This document shows, one piece after another, positions 17,359 through 26,896 of a stretch of 64,000 bases of DNA (its first letter is position 1; each line of letters starts with the position of its first letter). The notes beneath the pieces were generated by a model, which did not search any database, was not told where the DNA came from, and worked only from the letters and a program-made list of their open reading frames with translations. The DNA is taken from contig NZ_CP093396.1 of the NCBI RefSeq assembly GCF_029027405.1, positions 1,550,001-1,614,000 on the forward strand, read 5' to 3'. The DNA comes from Sulfurimonas sp. GTDB lineage: Bacteria; Campylobacterota; Campylobacteria; Campylobacterales; Sulfurimonadaceae. Both the position numbers and the translations under genes were made by a program.

Positions 17359-18741
17359 CTAATCAACTTTCACTTTACTTAAGGCAACTACTGCTGCTAC
17401 TACCACATCTGGATGAAACTGTATAGCACTTAGACTTTCAAGTTCTTTTAAAGCAACTTTTATACTCTTTTTCTCTTTATATACTCTATTTGTTGTCATT
17501 GCATCAAAGGCATCTGCAACAATCATAATCTGACTTAGAGGTTTAATCTCATTACCTTTTAGACCTCTAGGATAGCCACTTCCATCATATCTTTCATGGT
17601 GTTCTCTCATTACATCAGACAATACTTTATATTGATCAATCTGATATAACATTTCATAGCCAGAGTCTAGATGCTTTTTAATTAACTCATATTCAAAATC
17701 ATCAAATTGAGATTGTTTTAACAAAACGCTATCTGATGTTGATATTTTACCTATATCATGAAGCCATGCTGCATTTTTTATTAACTCTATATCTTTTTTA
17801 TTATATTTCATTTCTTTAGCAATAAGAACGCAGTATTTTGAAACTCTTTTGCTATGCCCAGCTGCATAAGAGTCTCTTGATTCAATCATATCAATCATTG
17901 AGTGAATCATCTGTTCTTGATTTTTAATTTTCTCTTCTTTTAATACATTTATTGTATTTTGATGAGTTTTATCTTTAAAAATAACTACTGAACCAACTAT
18001 GTTATTATCGGCATATAGTGGTGTCACTAGCATTGAAACATGTAGAAATAAACCATCTTTTTTTACTAAAACTTCATTTTCATTACTGTAAATTTCACCA
18101 TCATTCATACATTTATAGACACTACAATCATGAAATAACAATGGTTTATTTTCACTGTTTTTATAGTGTATGTAGTCATGAATTTTAACATTTAAAAGTT
18201 CTTTAGAGTCAAAACCTAAAAGTTTTAGTGCTTCATTATTTATAAAGCTCGTTTTTCCATCTATTGTTAAAGTATAGATGCCATCGCCTATACTTTGTGC
18301 TATATCATAAAAGTTTTTCTCACTTTGTTGTAATTGATTTTTTTGTTCAAATATCTTTAAATAAAGTGTTATTTTATTTAAAAGTTGATTATCATCTATT
18401 GGTTTTGTAAGATAGTCTACTGCTCCTAATTCAAAACCTTGAGCTATAAAATCATCACTTTTAAAAACAGCCGTTACAAAGATAATGGGTATATCTTTAG
18501 TCTTCTTATTTGACTTAATTAACTTTGCTAATTCAAATCCATTTATATCTGGCATCTGAACATCACATATTATAAGGTCAATATGTTGAGTAAGCAGTAT
18601 ATCAAGTGCTTCCTTCGCACCAACTGCTTCAATTGGAACAATATTTCCAACTGTACTCAAAAGAGCATTAAGAGTAAAAAGGTTATTTTTATTGTCATCT
18701 ATAGATAAAATTTTATATTTAAATATCTCTACTGTTGGCAT
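17359..18741 (-). CDS. Response regulator: REC-PAS-HD-GYP (c-di-GMP phosphodiesterase)
   Basis: The domain order is receiver (about 10-125, phosphoacceptor D60 in IICDVQMPD, KP at 113-114), PAS (about 140-255) and HD-GYP (about 270-450). The HD pair is H328-D329, followed by HH at 381-382 and an intact GYP at 389-391, so c-di-GMP hydrolysis is expected. The gene overlaps the end of the GGDEF regulator by 13 bases and is the last of the five-gene signalling operon. Phosphotransfer from the hybrid kinase encoded in the same operon is inferred, not shown. Confidence 0.88.
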   Translation of the reverse strand: MPTVEIFKYKILSIDDNKNNLFTLNALLSTVGNIVPIEAVGAKEALDILLTQHIDLIICDVQMPDINGFELAKLIKSNKKTKDIPIIFVTAVFKSDDFIAQGFELGAVDYLTKPIDDNQLLNKITLYLKIFEQKNQLQQSEKNFYDIAQSIGDGIYTLTIDGKTSFINNEALKLLGFDSKELLNVKIHDYIHYKNSENKPLLFHDCSVYKCMNDGEIYSNENEVLVKKDGLFLHVSMLVTPLYADNNIVGSVVIFKDKTHQNTINVLKEEKIKNQEQMIHSMIDMIESRDSYAAGHSKRVSKYCVLIAKEMKYNKKDIELIKNAAWLHDIGKISTSDSVLLKQSQFDDFEYELIKKHLDSGYEMLYQIDQYKVLSDVMREHHERYDGSGYPRGLKGNEIKPLSQIMIVADAFDAMTTNRVYKEKKSIKVALKELESLSAIQFHPDVVVAAVVALSKVKVD

Positions 18742-19991
18742 ACCCTATTTCGTCCTTTTTCTTTTGCTTCGTACAGCGCAGTGTCTGCTCTACCAATCAT
18801 TTCTTCAAGTGTATCATCTTCTTTATGCTCAGTTATACCAAAACTACAAGTAATGCTCTTAACCTCTTCAAACACCTCTAGTTCAATATGTTTTCTCAAA
18901 CTATTGGCGATTTCAATACCTTTTTCAAGTCCAACATCTAAAGCTAAAACAAACTCTTCTCCACCCCATCTAGCAAAGATGTCATTTGAGCGAATATGTT
19001 TGTGAATAAGTGCAGATAACCGCTGCAAAACTTTATCTCCAACTAAGTGTCCATAGTTATCATTTACATTTTTAAAAAAATCTATATCTAACAAAATAAA
19101 TATAAATGGTCTTTTATATTTCTTTGAATCTAACATTTTTGCATCAATTAGTTTATGAAACATATTTCTATTATATATTTTAGTTAGTGCATCGTAGTTT
19201 GCTTCATGCTTATACTCTAGTGAAATTTTTGTAAGTTGCGTAATATCTGTCAATGTAACTATATATTTATCAGTAAAAACATTTGCTTTTAAATTAAATA
19301 TATACTCAACTTCATTTTGAAGAATTTTAACCACAACATCTTCGTTCACAGATAGTTTCATAACTTCATATATCCACATAGATGGGATTTTTAAAAGAGC
19401 TAAACTAAAGTATCCATTTTCTTCAATAAAGCTAAAGGAAATACATTTGTGGGTATCTATAAAAGATTCTATAGAATCCATATCGTAAAAATCAAGAAGT
19501 GCGCTATTTACGCTTGTTGCTTTCTTTCCATCCGTAACCACTATGATATTTTCTTGAAAATCTAAAATTCCCTGAGCATAATTTTTTTCTTTTTTAAGTT
19601 CAACTTCTTTATTTTTTAATTCTAAATGAAAAGATATACGCGATAGAAGTTCTATATGATTAAAAGGCTTATTAATATAATCCACACCACCCAATTTATA
19701 ACATTCTTCTATGGTCTCATCATCTTTTTTAGCTGTTACAAAAATAATAGGTATCTCTTTTGTTCTTTTATTTGACCTTATCATTTTTGCGGCACTAAAA
19801 CCATCTATTTCTGGCATCATAATATCAAGTAAAATCAAATCAACTCTTTGTCTTAGAAGTATGTCTAACCCTTCATGTGCTGAGTTGCAAAGAATTAATT
19901 CATAATTATTACTTGCCACAGTATCTATAACACTTTTTATTGTAAAAAGATTTTCCTCTGTATCATCAATACATAATATAGTTTTTTTCAT
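18729..19991 (-). CDS. Response regulator with GGDEF diguanylate cyclase
   Basis: The 420-residue protein has a receiver (1-125, phosphoacceptor D56 in ILLDIMMPE). A divergent PAS-like middle region (about 140-255) follows, and then a GGDEF domain. The catalytic signature is intact as GGEEF at 343-347. An RxxD inhibitory site (RSND, 334-337) lies exactly five residues before it, so product feedback inhibition is expected. It starts on the last base of the CheB-CheR gene and overlaps the HD-GYP regulator gene, placing opposing c-di-GMP enzymes side by side in one transcript. Confidence 0.88.
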   Translation of the reverse strand: MKKTILCIDDTEENLFTIKSVIDTVASNNYELILCNSAHEGLDILLRQRVDLILLDIMMPEIDGFSAAKMIRSNKRTKEIPIIFVTAKKDDETIEECYKLGGVDYINKPFNHIELLSRISFHLELKNKEVELKKEKNYAQGILDFQENIIVVTDGKKATSVNSALLDFYDMDSIESFIDTHKCISFSFIEENGYFSLALLKIPSMWIYEVMKLSVNEDVVVKILQNEVEYIFNLKANVFTDKYIVTLTDITQLTKISLEYKHEANYDALTKIYNRNMFHKLIDAKMLDSKKYKRPFIFILLDIDFFKNVNDNYGHLVGDKVLQRLSALIHKHIRSNDIFARWGGEEFVLALDVGLEKGIEIANSLRKHIELEVFEEVKSITCSFGITEHKEDDTLEEMIGRADTALYEAKEKGRNRVCQQ

Positions 19992-21667
19992 TACGCCACT
20001 TTCCTAAATATTTTGTTATTAACTTCACATACTGCACATACTTCAAATTTATCTGCATATTTTTGTATGATACTCTCACTTTCACCCAAAATCAAATACC
20101 CTCCAAACTTTAAAGATTCATAAAACAATGCAAAAACTCTGTTTTGTAATTTCTGCTCAAAGTATATTATGACATTTTTACAAACTATCATATCAAACTC
20201 ATTAAAAGAACTGTCTTCAACAAGATTATGTTGGAAAAAATGTATTTTTTCTTTAATTTTATTATTTACAGATACAAAGTTATTATTTTGAACTAGATAA
20301 TTATTTAAAATTATCTCTATGTTAAACTTAGCTAAATTACTTAAAGCCAAGTAGTATGACTCTTTTGAATAAAGAGCATTTTTAGCTTCTTGCAATACAA
20401 CATCATTAAAATCTGTTGCGTAGATGATTGTTTTATCTAAGAGCTTTAAATAATCAAGCAAAATAGCAACAGAGAAAGCCTCCTCTCCACTACTACACCC
20501 TGCACTCCAGACCTTTAAACTATGATGTCCTTTGGCATAAACTTGTAAAATTTCGGCAACCTGTTTAAAAGAATTGGTATTTCTAAAAAATTCTGTAACA
20601 TTAATAGATATATCTAAAAAAAAAGCTTTAAAAGCACTTTTATTAAATATAATCATACTTATAGCATCTTTAATATTTCTAAGACTATTTTTTGTCATAA
20701 ATACACTTAATCTACGACTTATCATATCAACATGGTAAAGTTTAAAATTGTAATCATATTTTTTTTCTATCATATCTACAAGATACTCAACCCAGGCTTC
20801 TTTTGTCGTAATATTATCTACAATATTTATATAAATTACGATATCTTTAATAGAAAAAACATAATCATGTGCATTTACAGCTAAAGCATTTTTAACCATT
20901 GATTTGGCTTTACACTCTTCTACTTTTTGTATTATTAAAACTGAGTTATTACTTTTTAAATATCTAAGTTTATCTACTCCATCACTGGCAAAACCACACT
21001 CTTGTATGACAAGCAGTTTATCTTTATAGTATGAAGAAAAGGATTCATAACTAAGAGAAACAGATGGTTTAGCAAAGTTATACTTCTCACTATCACAAAG
21101 AGAAAAATGTCCATCTATAACTTTTAAATGCTTATTATTTGGAGCCAAATAGATTGAGGCTTTTTTTATTTTTTCTCCATCTTTGGCATAACTTACTTTG
21201 TATTTTGTATGTTTGTTAAGTATTTCATCAAAAAAATCAAGTTTATTTGGCTTTGTATGTTGAACAACTACAAGAGTTGAATTATCAAGTTTTACATTTT
21301 TGACTATTTCTAAAATCTTCGAAGAGGAATCAGTACTTCCTCCTATCAAAATAACCTCAATATTTTCAAGGTTTACAACATCTAACTTTATAAGAGACTC
21401 AAAAGTAGTTTTAAATCCAAGCTTATAAAAATATTTATTTAGTTTATATTGATGCGTAGTAATTGTAATTTTTTTTAAATTTTCAAATATCTCTCTATAT
21501 AGTATATTTAGTATTTCTATATCTACTGCATATATATAAGTAAACTCCAAATGCCATGAAAAATAATTTTTAGAGAAAACTAAAGATAATTGCTTTGTAT
21601 CAGAACTAGTTAATGGAGCTTCTAGTACGACATGACAATTTTCTTTATTGTTAAATAATTTAATCAT
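19991..21667 (-). CDS. STAS-CheB-CheR fusion (methylesterase/methyltransferase)
   Basis: The 558-residue protein has three parts. Residues 1-95 look like a STAS domain (TYIYAVDIEILNIL, KLNKYFYKLGFK). Residues 103-270 are a CheB methylesterase domain without a receiver; the catalytic triad appears as S111 in GGSTD, H137 in VVQH and D229 in SDG. Residues 285-555 are a CheR methyltransferase with the SAM motif AGCSSGEEAFS (389-399), the ATDFN segment and VCKNVIIYF. CheB and CheR normally demethylate and methylate chemoreceptor glutamates. Here the neighbour is a hybrid kinase, not a receptor, one base upstream. Confidence 0.85.
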   Translation of the reverse strand: MIKLFNNKENCHVVLEAPLTSSDTKQLSLVFSKNYFSWHLEFTYIYAVDIEILNILYREIFENLKKITITTHQYKLNKYFYKLGFKTTFESLIKLDVVNLENIEVILIGGSTDSSSKILEIVKNVKLDNSTLVVVQHTKPNKLDFFDEILNKHTKYKVSYAKDGEKIKKASIYLAPNNKHLKVIDGHFSLCDSEKYNFAKPSVSLSYESFSSYYKDKLLVIQECGFASDGVDKLRYLKSNNSVLIIQKVEECKAKSMVKNALAVNAHDYVFSIKDIVIYINIVDNITTKEAWVEYLVDMIEKKYDYNFKLYHVDMISRRLSVFMTKNSLRNIKDAISMIIFNKSAFKAFFLDISINVTEFFRNTNSFKQVAEILQVYAKGHHSLKVWSAGCSSGEEAFSVAILLDYLKLLDKTIIYATDFNDVVLQEAKNALYSKESYYLALSNLAKFNIEIILNNYLVQNNNFVSVNNKIKEKIHFFQHNLVEDSSFNEFDMIVCKNVIIYFEQKLQNRVFALFYESLKFGGYLILGESESIIQKYADKFEVCAVCEVNNKIFRKVA

Positions 21668-21668
21668 A

Positions 21669-24600
21669 CTACTTTATCCACGCTCTTATCATAGATACTA
21701 AAGCACTATGGTTTAATGGTTTTGCTAAATAGTCATCTGCTCCAGCATCTAAACATTTATTTCTATCTTCAGGCATGGTTTTTGCAGTAATTGCTATGAT
21801 TGGAATATGCTTAAATTTACCATCAGCTTTTATATTTTTTATAGCTGATAAACCATCCATGATTGGCATCATAATATCCATTAAAATCATGTCTATCTTC
21901 TCTTCTTCCACTAATATTTCTATAGCTTCTTTCCCATTAAAAGCACTAAAAACTTCTGCGTTCATACTCTCTAATGTCGATGTAAGAGTAAATATATTTC
22001 TGCTATCATCATCCACTATCAGTATATTTTTACCACTAAATTCATTTTCACAGTACTCATCATTATCATTATCTATAATAGATAAACTTTCCACTTCTGC
22101 AACTCTAAGAACTTCTTTTTTTTCTGATGTTTTAACTTTGATCTGAGTGTCTTTTTTAATAGGTAAAGAGAGTATAAATGAAGAACCTTCACCAAGTCGG
22201 CTAATAACAGAAATATCTCCTTTTAAAATATCCATAATATTTTTACTTATAGAAAGACCAAGTCCTGTTCCACCAAACTCTCTACTTATACTTCCATCAA
22301 CTTGCTTAAATGCTTCAAATATAGTTTCTAATTTATCTTCTGGTATTCCTATTCCACTATCTTTAACAACTACATTTAAGATATCATCTTTTATATATAT
22401 ATTTATACTTACGATGCCTTTTTTTGTAAACTTAAAAGCATTACTTAACAAGTTTTTCATGACTTGGGAAAGCTTTGTTATGTCAGTTAAAAATGTGGAA
22501 TTAAAGTTATCATTTATTATAAAATCAAGTTTTTTTTCTTTTGCTAAAGCACCGAAAAGTCCTTGCATATCACTTAATAAATCACTTGTTTGTAGCTTCT
22601 CATAAATTAATTCCATCTTCCCTGATTCTATCTTAGTTAAATCTAGTATATCATTTATAAGAAGCAGTAAGTCATTTCCTGCTTTATGAATAACTACTGA
22701 TTTTTTGATGTCTTTATCATCAAGAGTATCATTCTGATTTTGTGTCAAAAGTTTAGAAAGTAGTATTATAGAGTTTAAAGGTGTCCTTAATTCATGACTC
22801 ATATTTGCTAAAAATTCACTTTTATATTTTGAAGCTTTTTCTAAATCTTGTGCTCTTTGGTCAATCTCAGCTTTTGCTTCTGCTAAAGTATCGTTTTTAA
22901 ATTTCAATTCTTTAGACTGAATAGTAAGTTGTTGTTGTTGTTGTTCCATCTGAACATTTGATTCTTGAAGCTCTTCACTTTGAGTTTGTAACTCTTCAAA
23001 AGCTTTTTGTGATTTTTCAAAGAGAGATTTTATCTTTTCATTTTGAGCAGCTGAAAATATAGTTGTTGCAAAAATAGAAGCAGCTTTTGAAAGATAGTTT
23101 TTATGAATATTATTAAAACCTTCAAAACTCATCATTTGAGCAACACCAAAAAGTTTACCATCACGCAAAAGTGGAAAAGTATAAACTTCTTTTGGTTTTG
23201 AAAGAATCAGTCCACTATGTATGTCAAAATCTCCATCTTTAATATTTGTAAGCGAAATAGGCTTTTGTTCTAATCCAACTTGTCCAACTACTCCTTCTCC
23301 TAGTTTATACTTTTTTGAAAGAGATTCTGAAGTATGTGCAAAAGAAGCTACAAGGCTCAAAAGCTTTACTTCATTATCAAAAGTATATAAAACACCACTA
23401 ATAGCTCCAACATATCGACAAGCCATAGTAATAGCCTTTTTTGATAATTCCAAGGTGTCACTTATCCCTGCTAACTTGTCACTAAAATCCCCAATACCTT
23501 CACTGAAATAAATTTCATTTTTATTTTTTACACTTGAATTGCTAAGCATATTAGTCATCTTAACAATCGCTGTCCCCAGTTCATCATTTTTTGATTTTAT
23601 TTCTATTGACGAACTAAAATCTTCAACAGAGATTGCATTTGCCTGTTTTAAAATAGTTTTCAAATACTTAATCATTCTTAAAATTGCACGACCTAACCTA
23701 TCGTCAGCACTTTTAGCTTTATATTTGACATCTATATTTCCAAGAGCAATAGACTCTGTAAGTTCAGTTATCTTTTTAAGGTACTCAACCATATCAATAA
23801 GCGCCAAACCTAGTTTATCTTCTGAATTATTCGCTATTACTTTTACATCGTAATTTCCAAGAGAAAGACTTTGAGAAAGAGAAGTTATCTCTTTTAATCT
23901 TAAAGTCATTCTTGAGATAGCAAGACCAAGTTCATCATTTTTACCTAAAAGTTTTATATCTTTCGTAAAGTTTCCATCTGCTACTGCATTTGCCTGTTTT
24001 ATAGTAGTCTCTATTGCATCTACGAGTTTTGAAGTTGATTTTACTATCTCTCCAATTTCATCATTTGAATCATACTTTATATGCTCTCTTTGTATCTCTC
24101 CATCTGATAGTGCTTTTAACTGAGCTGTAACTTTTGTAAGTGGAGTTGTAATTTTTAAAACAAATATGCGAATTATTAGAATACCTACAAAAAGAACAAA
24201 AACAAAAAGAAGCATAAATATTAGTTTAAAATCATTAAGTTTTAAAAGTGCAACTGACTCCTCGGTGCTAGAGACTAAATACCAATAATTTTCACTAAAT
24301 AAATTAAGAGGGTAGATTTTATCAAATGAATATATTTTCCCATTTTTTGTAAAAGAACCATTTTCTGCATTTTTGAAGTTCTTTGCAATATCAAAGTTAT
24401 CTTTAAAAAAAGTTTCACCATTTTTCAACTGTCTATTCCATCTTTTAGATTTATCTTTATGGTATAAATAGTTAGAATCTTTATCTATTAAGAAATAAGA
24501 AATTCCATTTTCAACATCTTTTGTACTTTGTTCCTCTAAGATATCTAAAATATTTTTCGCATAAAAACTAATTATAAAAATAGCAACCATTTTATTATTT

Positions 24601-25187
24601 TTATTTACAATAGGAGTAGCATACCGAAGAACAGGTGTATATGGTTTTTGTATTACACCATCTTGTATATTCAGATTCATATCTGAAACATAAAACTCAC
24701 CTTTTTTAAATTTTTTTGTTTTTTCTACATAATCTCTGCTACTTTTATTTTCTAACTTTGCATCTGCAAATAACACTGTACGATTTATTTCTTTATTGTA
24801 CTCTACCTTTATTATTTCTTGTCCATCTAAAGCTATAACTCTTGCCTTAAAGTATGTTTTTTGCGTTTGCAAAAAATCAACTAAAGCATCTGAAAACACC
24901 TGCTTCCATACCTTAGTTTTTTTATCTTCTCCCATAGAATTCCAAATAAGGAATTTCTTTAGCGCATAAAAATTAGCTTTATAAAGTACATCTTTTGGTA
25001 CGCGTTCTAACTCTTTTTTTATCGCTATATTTAATAGTTTTACACTATGTTGTGAAATCCTATAAGCTGCATCTAGGTAAGCGTCCGAGGTACTCTTCAT
25101 ACCATACCAACCAATTAAACCAATAGAGAGCATGACAGTAGTGACAAATACTAAAAAGATCTTGTTGTAAAGTGAAATATTTTTCAT
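21669..25187 (-). CDS. Hybrid sensor histidine kinase with five HAMP-like units, GAF and receiver
   Basis: This is a 1172-residue membrane kinase. Helices at 9-27 and 322-344 flank a periplasmic double-Cache-like sensor. A HAMP (about 345-398) is followed by four more HAMP-like units of about 38 residues, each ending in a DELG/DKLG/DRLG-type motif (to about 553). Next come a GAF domain (565-715), a glutamine-rich coiled coil (720-795), HisKA with H798 in SHELRTP, an ATPase domain (DSGIGIP, GGTGLGLSIS) and a C-terminal receiver with D1104. All catalytic motifs are intact. It probably drives the downstream regulators; the ligand is unknown. Confidence 0.9.
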   Translation of the reverse strand: MKNISLYNKIFLVFVTTVMLSIGLIGWYGMKSTSDAYLDAAYRISQHSVKLLNIAIKKELERVPKDVLYKANFYALKKFLIWNSMGEDKKTKVWKQVFSDALVDFLQTQKTYFKARVIALDGQEIIKVEYNKEINRTVLFADAKLENKSSRDYVEKTKKFKKGEFYVSDMNLNIQDGVIQKPYTPVLRYATPIVNKNNKMVAIFIISFYAKNILDILEEQSTKDVENGISYFLIDKDSNYLYHKDKSKRWNRQLKNGETFFKDNFDIAKNFKNAENGSFTKNGKIYSFDKIYPLNLFSENYWYLVSSTEESVALLKLNDFKLIFMLLFVFVLFVGILIIRIFVLKITTPLTKVTAQLKALSDGEIQREHIKYDSNDEIGEIVKSTSKLVDAIETTIKQANAVADGNFTKDIKLLGKNDELGLAISRMTLRLKEITSLSQSLSLGNYDVKVIANNSEDKLGLALIDMVEYLKKITELTESIALGNIDVKYKAKSADDRLGRAILRMIKYLKTILKQANAISVEDFSSSIEIKSKNDELGTAIVKMTNMLSNSSVKNKNEIYFSEGIGDFSDKLAGISDTLELSKKAITMACRYVGAISGVLYTFDNEVKLLSLVASFAHTSESLSKKYKLGEGVVGQVGLEQKPISLTNIKDGDFDIHSGLILSKPKEVYTFPLLRDGKLFGVAQMMSFEGFNNIHKNYLSKAASIFATTIFSAAQNEKIKSLFEKSQKAFEELQTQSEELQESNVQMEQQQQQLTIQSKELKFKNDTLAEAKAEIDQRAQDLEKASKYKSEFLANMSHELRTPLNSIILLSKLLTQNQNDTLDDKDIKKSVVIHKAGNDLLLLINDILDLTKIESGKMELIYEKLQTSDLLSDMQGLFGALAKEKKLDFIINDNFNSTFLTDITKLSQVMKNLLSNAFKFTKKGIVSINIYIKDDILNVVVKDSGIGIPEDKLETIFEAFKQVDGSISREFGGTGLGLSISKNIMDILKGDISVISRLGEGSSFILSLPIKKDTQIKVKTSEKKEVLRVAEVESLSIIDNDNDEYCENEFSGKNILIVDDDSRNIFTLTSTLESMNAEVFSAFNGKEAIEILVEEEKIDMILMDIMMPIMDGLSAIKNIKADGKFKHIPIIAITAKTMPEDRNKCLDAGADDYLAKPLNHSALVSMIRAWIK

Positions 25188-25189
25188 TA

Positions 25190-26095
25190 TTATCTTCTAT
25201 CCAAAGTTTTTATAAGTAAGAGTTTTCTCAAGTTCCATCCCATCAATTGCTCAATATCAGCTGGAACTTTTTTAGAATACGATAAGGCAGGAGGAGTAAC
25301 ACTTGAGATTAAACCGATATACGCTTTTATAGGCTGAATCTCAGCTATAATCATTCCTGTTATTGTATAAACATCACTTGAACTTGAATCCTTTTTAAAA
25401 GCTCTAAAATCAATAATTTTTATACCAACACTTCGTTGAAGTTTTTGAAGTTTTTCTAAAATCTTCATAGATACCACAATAGAATCCGTATGTTTAGTTT
25501 TTTCAAGTCTAACTGTTGGAATAGTTTCATCTTTAATATTTAAATGCGCTAAAATAATAGTCAAATCATCATAAATTCTCATAGTTTCAGCAAAAATATA
25601 AGATGGAGATAATTCAAAACGATTTAACTCATCAAAAGCCGCACTTATCTGTGAGAAACTATTGTAAACATCAAGCATATTTTTGTGTGTATATGATTTT
25701 AACTTGAAATCTGGAACTTCTATAAACATTCTAACTTCAAAAATTTTAATCTCTGTTAATACTCTCTGTGTTTGACCATATACCACATCAGGATTCAACT
25801 GCTCAACAGGTTCCATACCAACAGGCTCTATACGAGAAAGATTATTTAAAGTTCTTAGTATATTTATCTTTACAAGTATCTCATAAGATTTTTGCCAGAT
25901 ATTTCTAGGTCTTAGCTTAGTTGAAAATGTATTTTTCTTGAGTATGCCTTTGTGGTCATGTTTCACACCATAATGTTTTAATAAAAAATGCATATGTTCT
26001 TGAATTAGCATAGACTGAGCATAAGAATCATTTGGAGTTATTGTTTTAGCAGATAGACCAAGCATAAGAAAAAGTATAAGAACTATATATTTCAT
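25190..26095 (-). CDS. Secreted protein of unknown function heading the signalling operon
   Basis: I do not recognise this 301-residue protein. It has a clear signal peptide (hydrophobic residues 3-15, cleavage after GLSA) and no further membrane segment, so it is likely periplasmic. The mature part is mostly amphipathic helix with few cysteines. A good AAAGGA site precedes the ATG. The kinase gene begins two bases after its stop, so it is co-transcribed with the kinase. A role as a periplasmic sensor partner is inference from position only. Confidence 0.75.
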   Translation of the reverse strand: MKYIVLILFLMLGLSAKTITPNDSYAQSMLIQEHMHFLLKHYGVKHDHKGILKKNTFSTKLRPRNIWQKSYEILVKINILRTLNNLSRIEPVGMEPVEQLNPDVVYGQTQRVLTEIKIFEVRMFIEVPDFKLKSYTHKNMLDVYNSFSQISAAFDELNRFELSPSYIFAETMRIYDDLTIILAHLNIKDETIPTVRLEKTKHTDSIVVSMKILEKLQKLQRSVGIKIIDFRAFKKDSSSSDVYTITGMIIAEIQPIKAYIGLISSVTPPALSYSKKVPADIEQLMGWNLRKLLLIKTLDRR

Positions 26096-26146
26096 AAATA
26101 TCCTTTAAATATATGGTACAAACATAATAACAAAGAATCGTTTAAT

Positions 26147-26896
26147 TTATACTATTTTCTCTTGTCCTATACGATAAAGTGCAAAATCATACTTTAGAGG
26201 GTCTTTTTTATCAAACTTTTTAAGTGTTTTTGTCAACTCAATTGCAGATTGCAAGTCATAAGTTCTTCTCTTTAAAAGTCCTAATTTCAAGGAGACATTA
26301 AATGTGTGTGTATCAAGTGGCATTATTAAATCAGCTTTATCTATACCTTTCCATAAACCCATATCTATGTTATCTTTTCTAACCATCCAGCGAAGAAACA
26401 TCATCCATCGTTTTAACGCACCTGAACCTTTTGTCTTTATACTGATTTTACCTATTAAAAAATTATAGCCTTGGGAAGTGTGCGGATATAATGAGTATAT
26501 TTTTTGTATTAAAGCGTGAATACCTTCTATGACATTTTTATTTTTATTATAAGCATCTTTAAAAATATCTTCTAAAGTATCTTTCTTCTTTAGTCGTTTT
26601 AGAGCGATAAAAAGTGCTATAACATCTTTTGATTTTTGAAATCTATAATAGTGATTTTGCAGTGATTTCTCTATCTCTGCATCACTTTTTTTTAATAAAG
26701 CAAAATCAAGAGAATCTAAAAATTTAACTATTTGTTTTACATTTCCATAAGCAAACAATGCACAAACAAGGGAAATTGTAGGGTCTTTATATCTATGTGC
26801 AACTAAAATAGGATCCAAGTTACTTTCCGATACTTCATCACTTGTATTTCTTTTTTTAACTTCTAAATCAAGCCTTTGTTTTAGTAAAGATGGTAT
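26147..26896 (-). CDS. TIGR02757/DUF2400 family protein, apparent AUA start
   Basis: This belongs to a conserved family of unknown function, recognisable by DPILVAHRYKDPTISLVCAL, FALFAYGN-type segments and PLDTHTFNVSLKLGL. The first standard start in frame is a TTG at 26818. Upstream of it the frame stays open and encodes a family-like N terminus (RLDLEVKKRNTSDEVSESN). The only well-placed start is an ATA at 26896, seven bases after AAAGGA, giving 249 residues, the expected family length. It would overlap the end of rpoN by 16 bases. The AUA start is inference; if false, the protein begins at TTG with 223 residues. Confidence 0.75.
   Translation of the reverse strand: MPSLLKQRLDLEVKKRNTSDEVSESNLDPILVAHRYKDPTISLVCALFAYGNVKQIVKFLDSLDFALLKKSDAEIEKSLQNHYYRFQKSKDVIALFIALKRLKKKDTLEDIFKDAYNKNKNVIEGIHALIQKIYSLYPHTSQGYNFLIGKISIKTKGSGALKRWMMFLRWMVRKDNIDMGLWKGIDKADLIMPLDTHTFNVSLKLGLLKRRTYDLQSAIELTKTLKKFDKKDPLKYDFALYRIGQEKIV

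Noticed and set aside
21775-23853. Several long plus-strand frames opposite the hybrid kinase gene
   Set aside because: They are antisense shadows rich in Ser, Leu, Ile and Phe, without ribosome-binding sites or recognisable domains.
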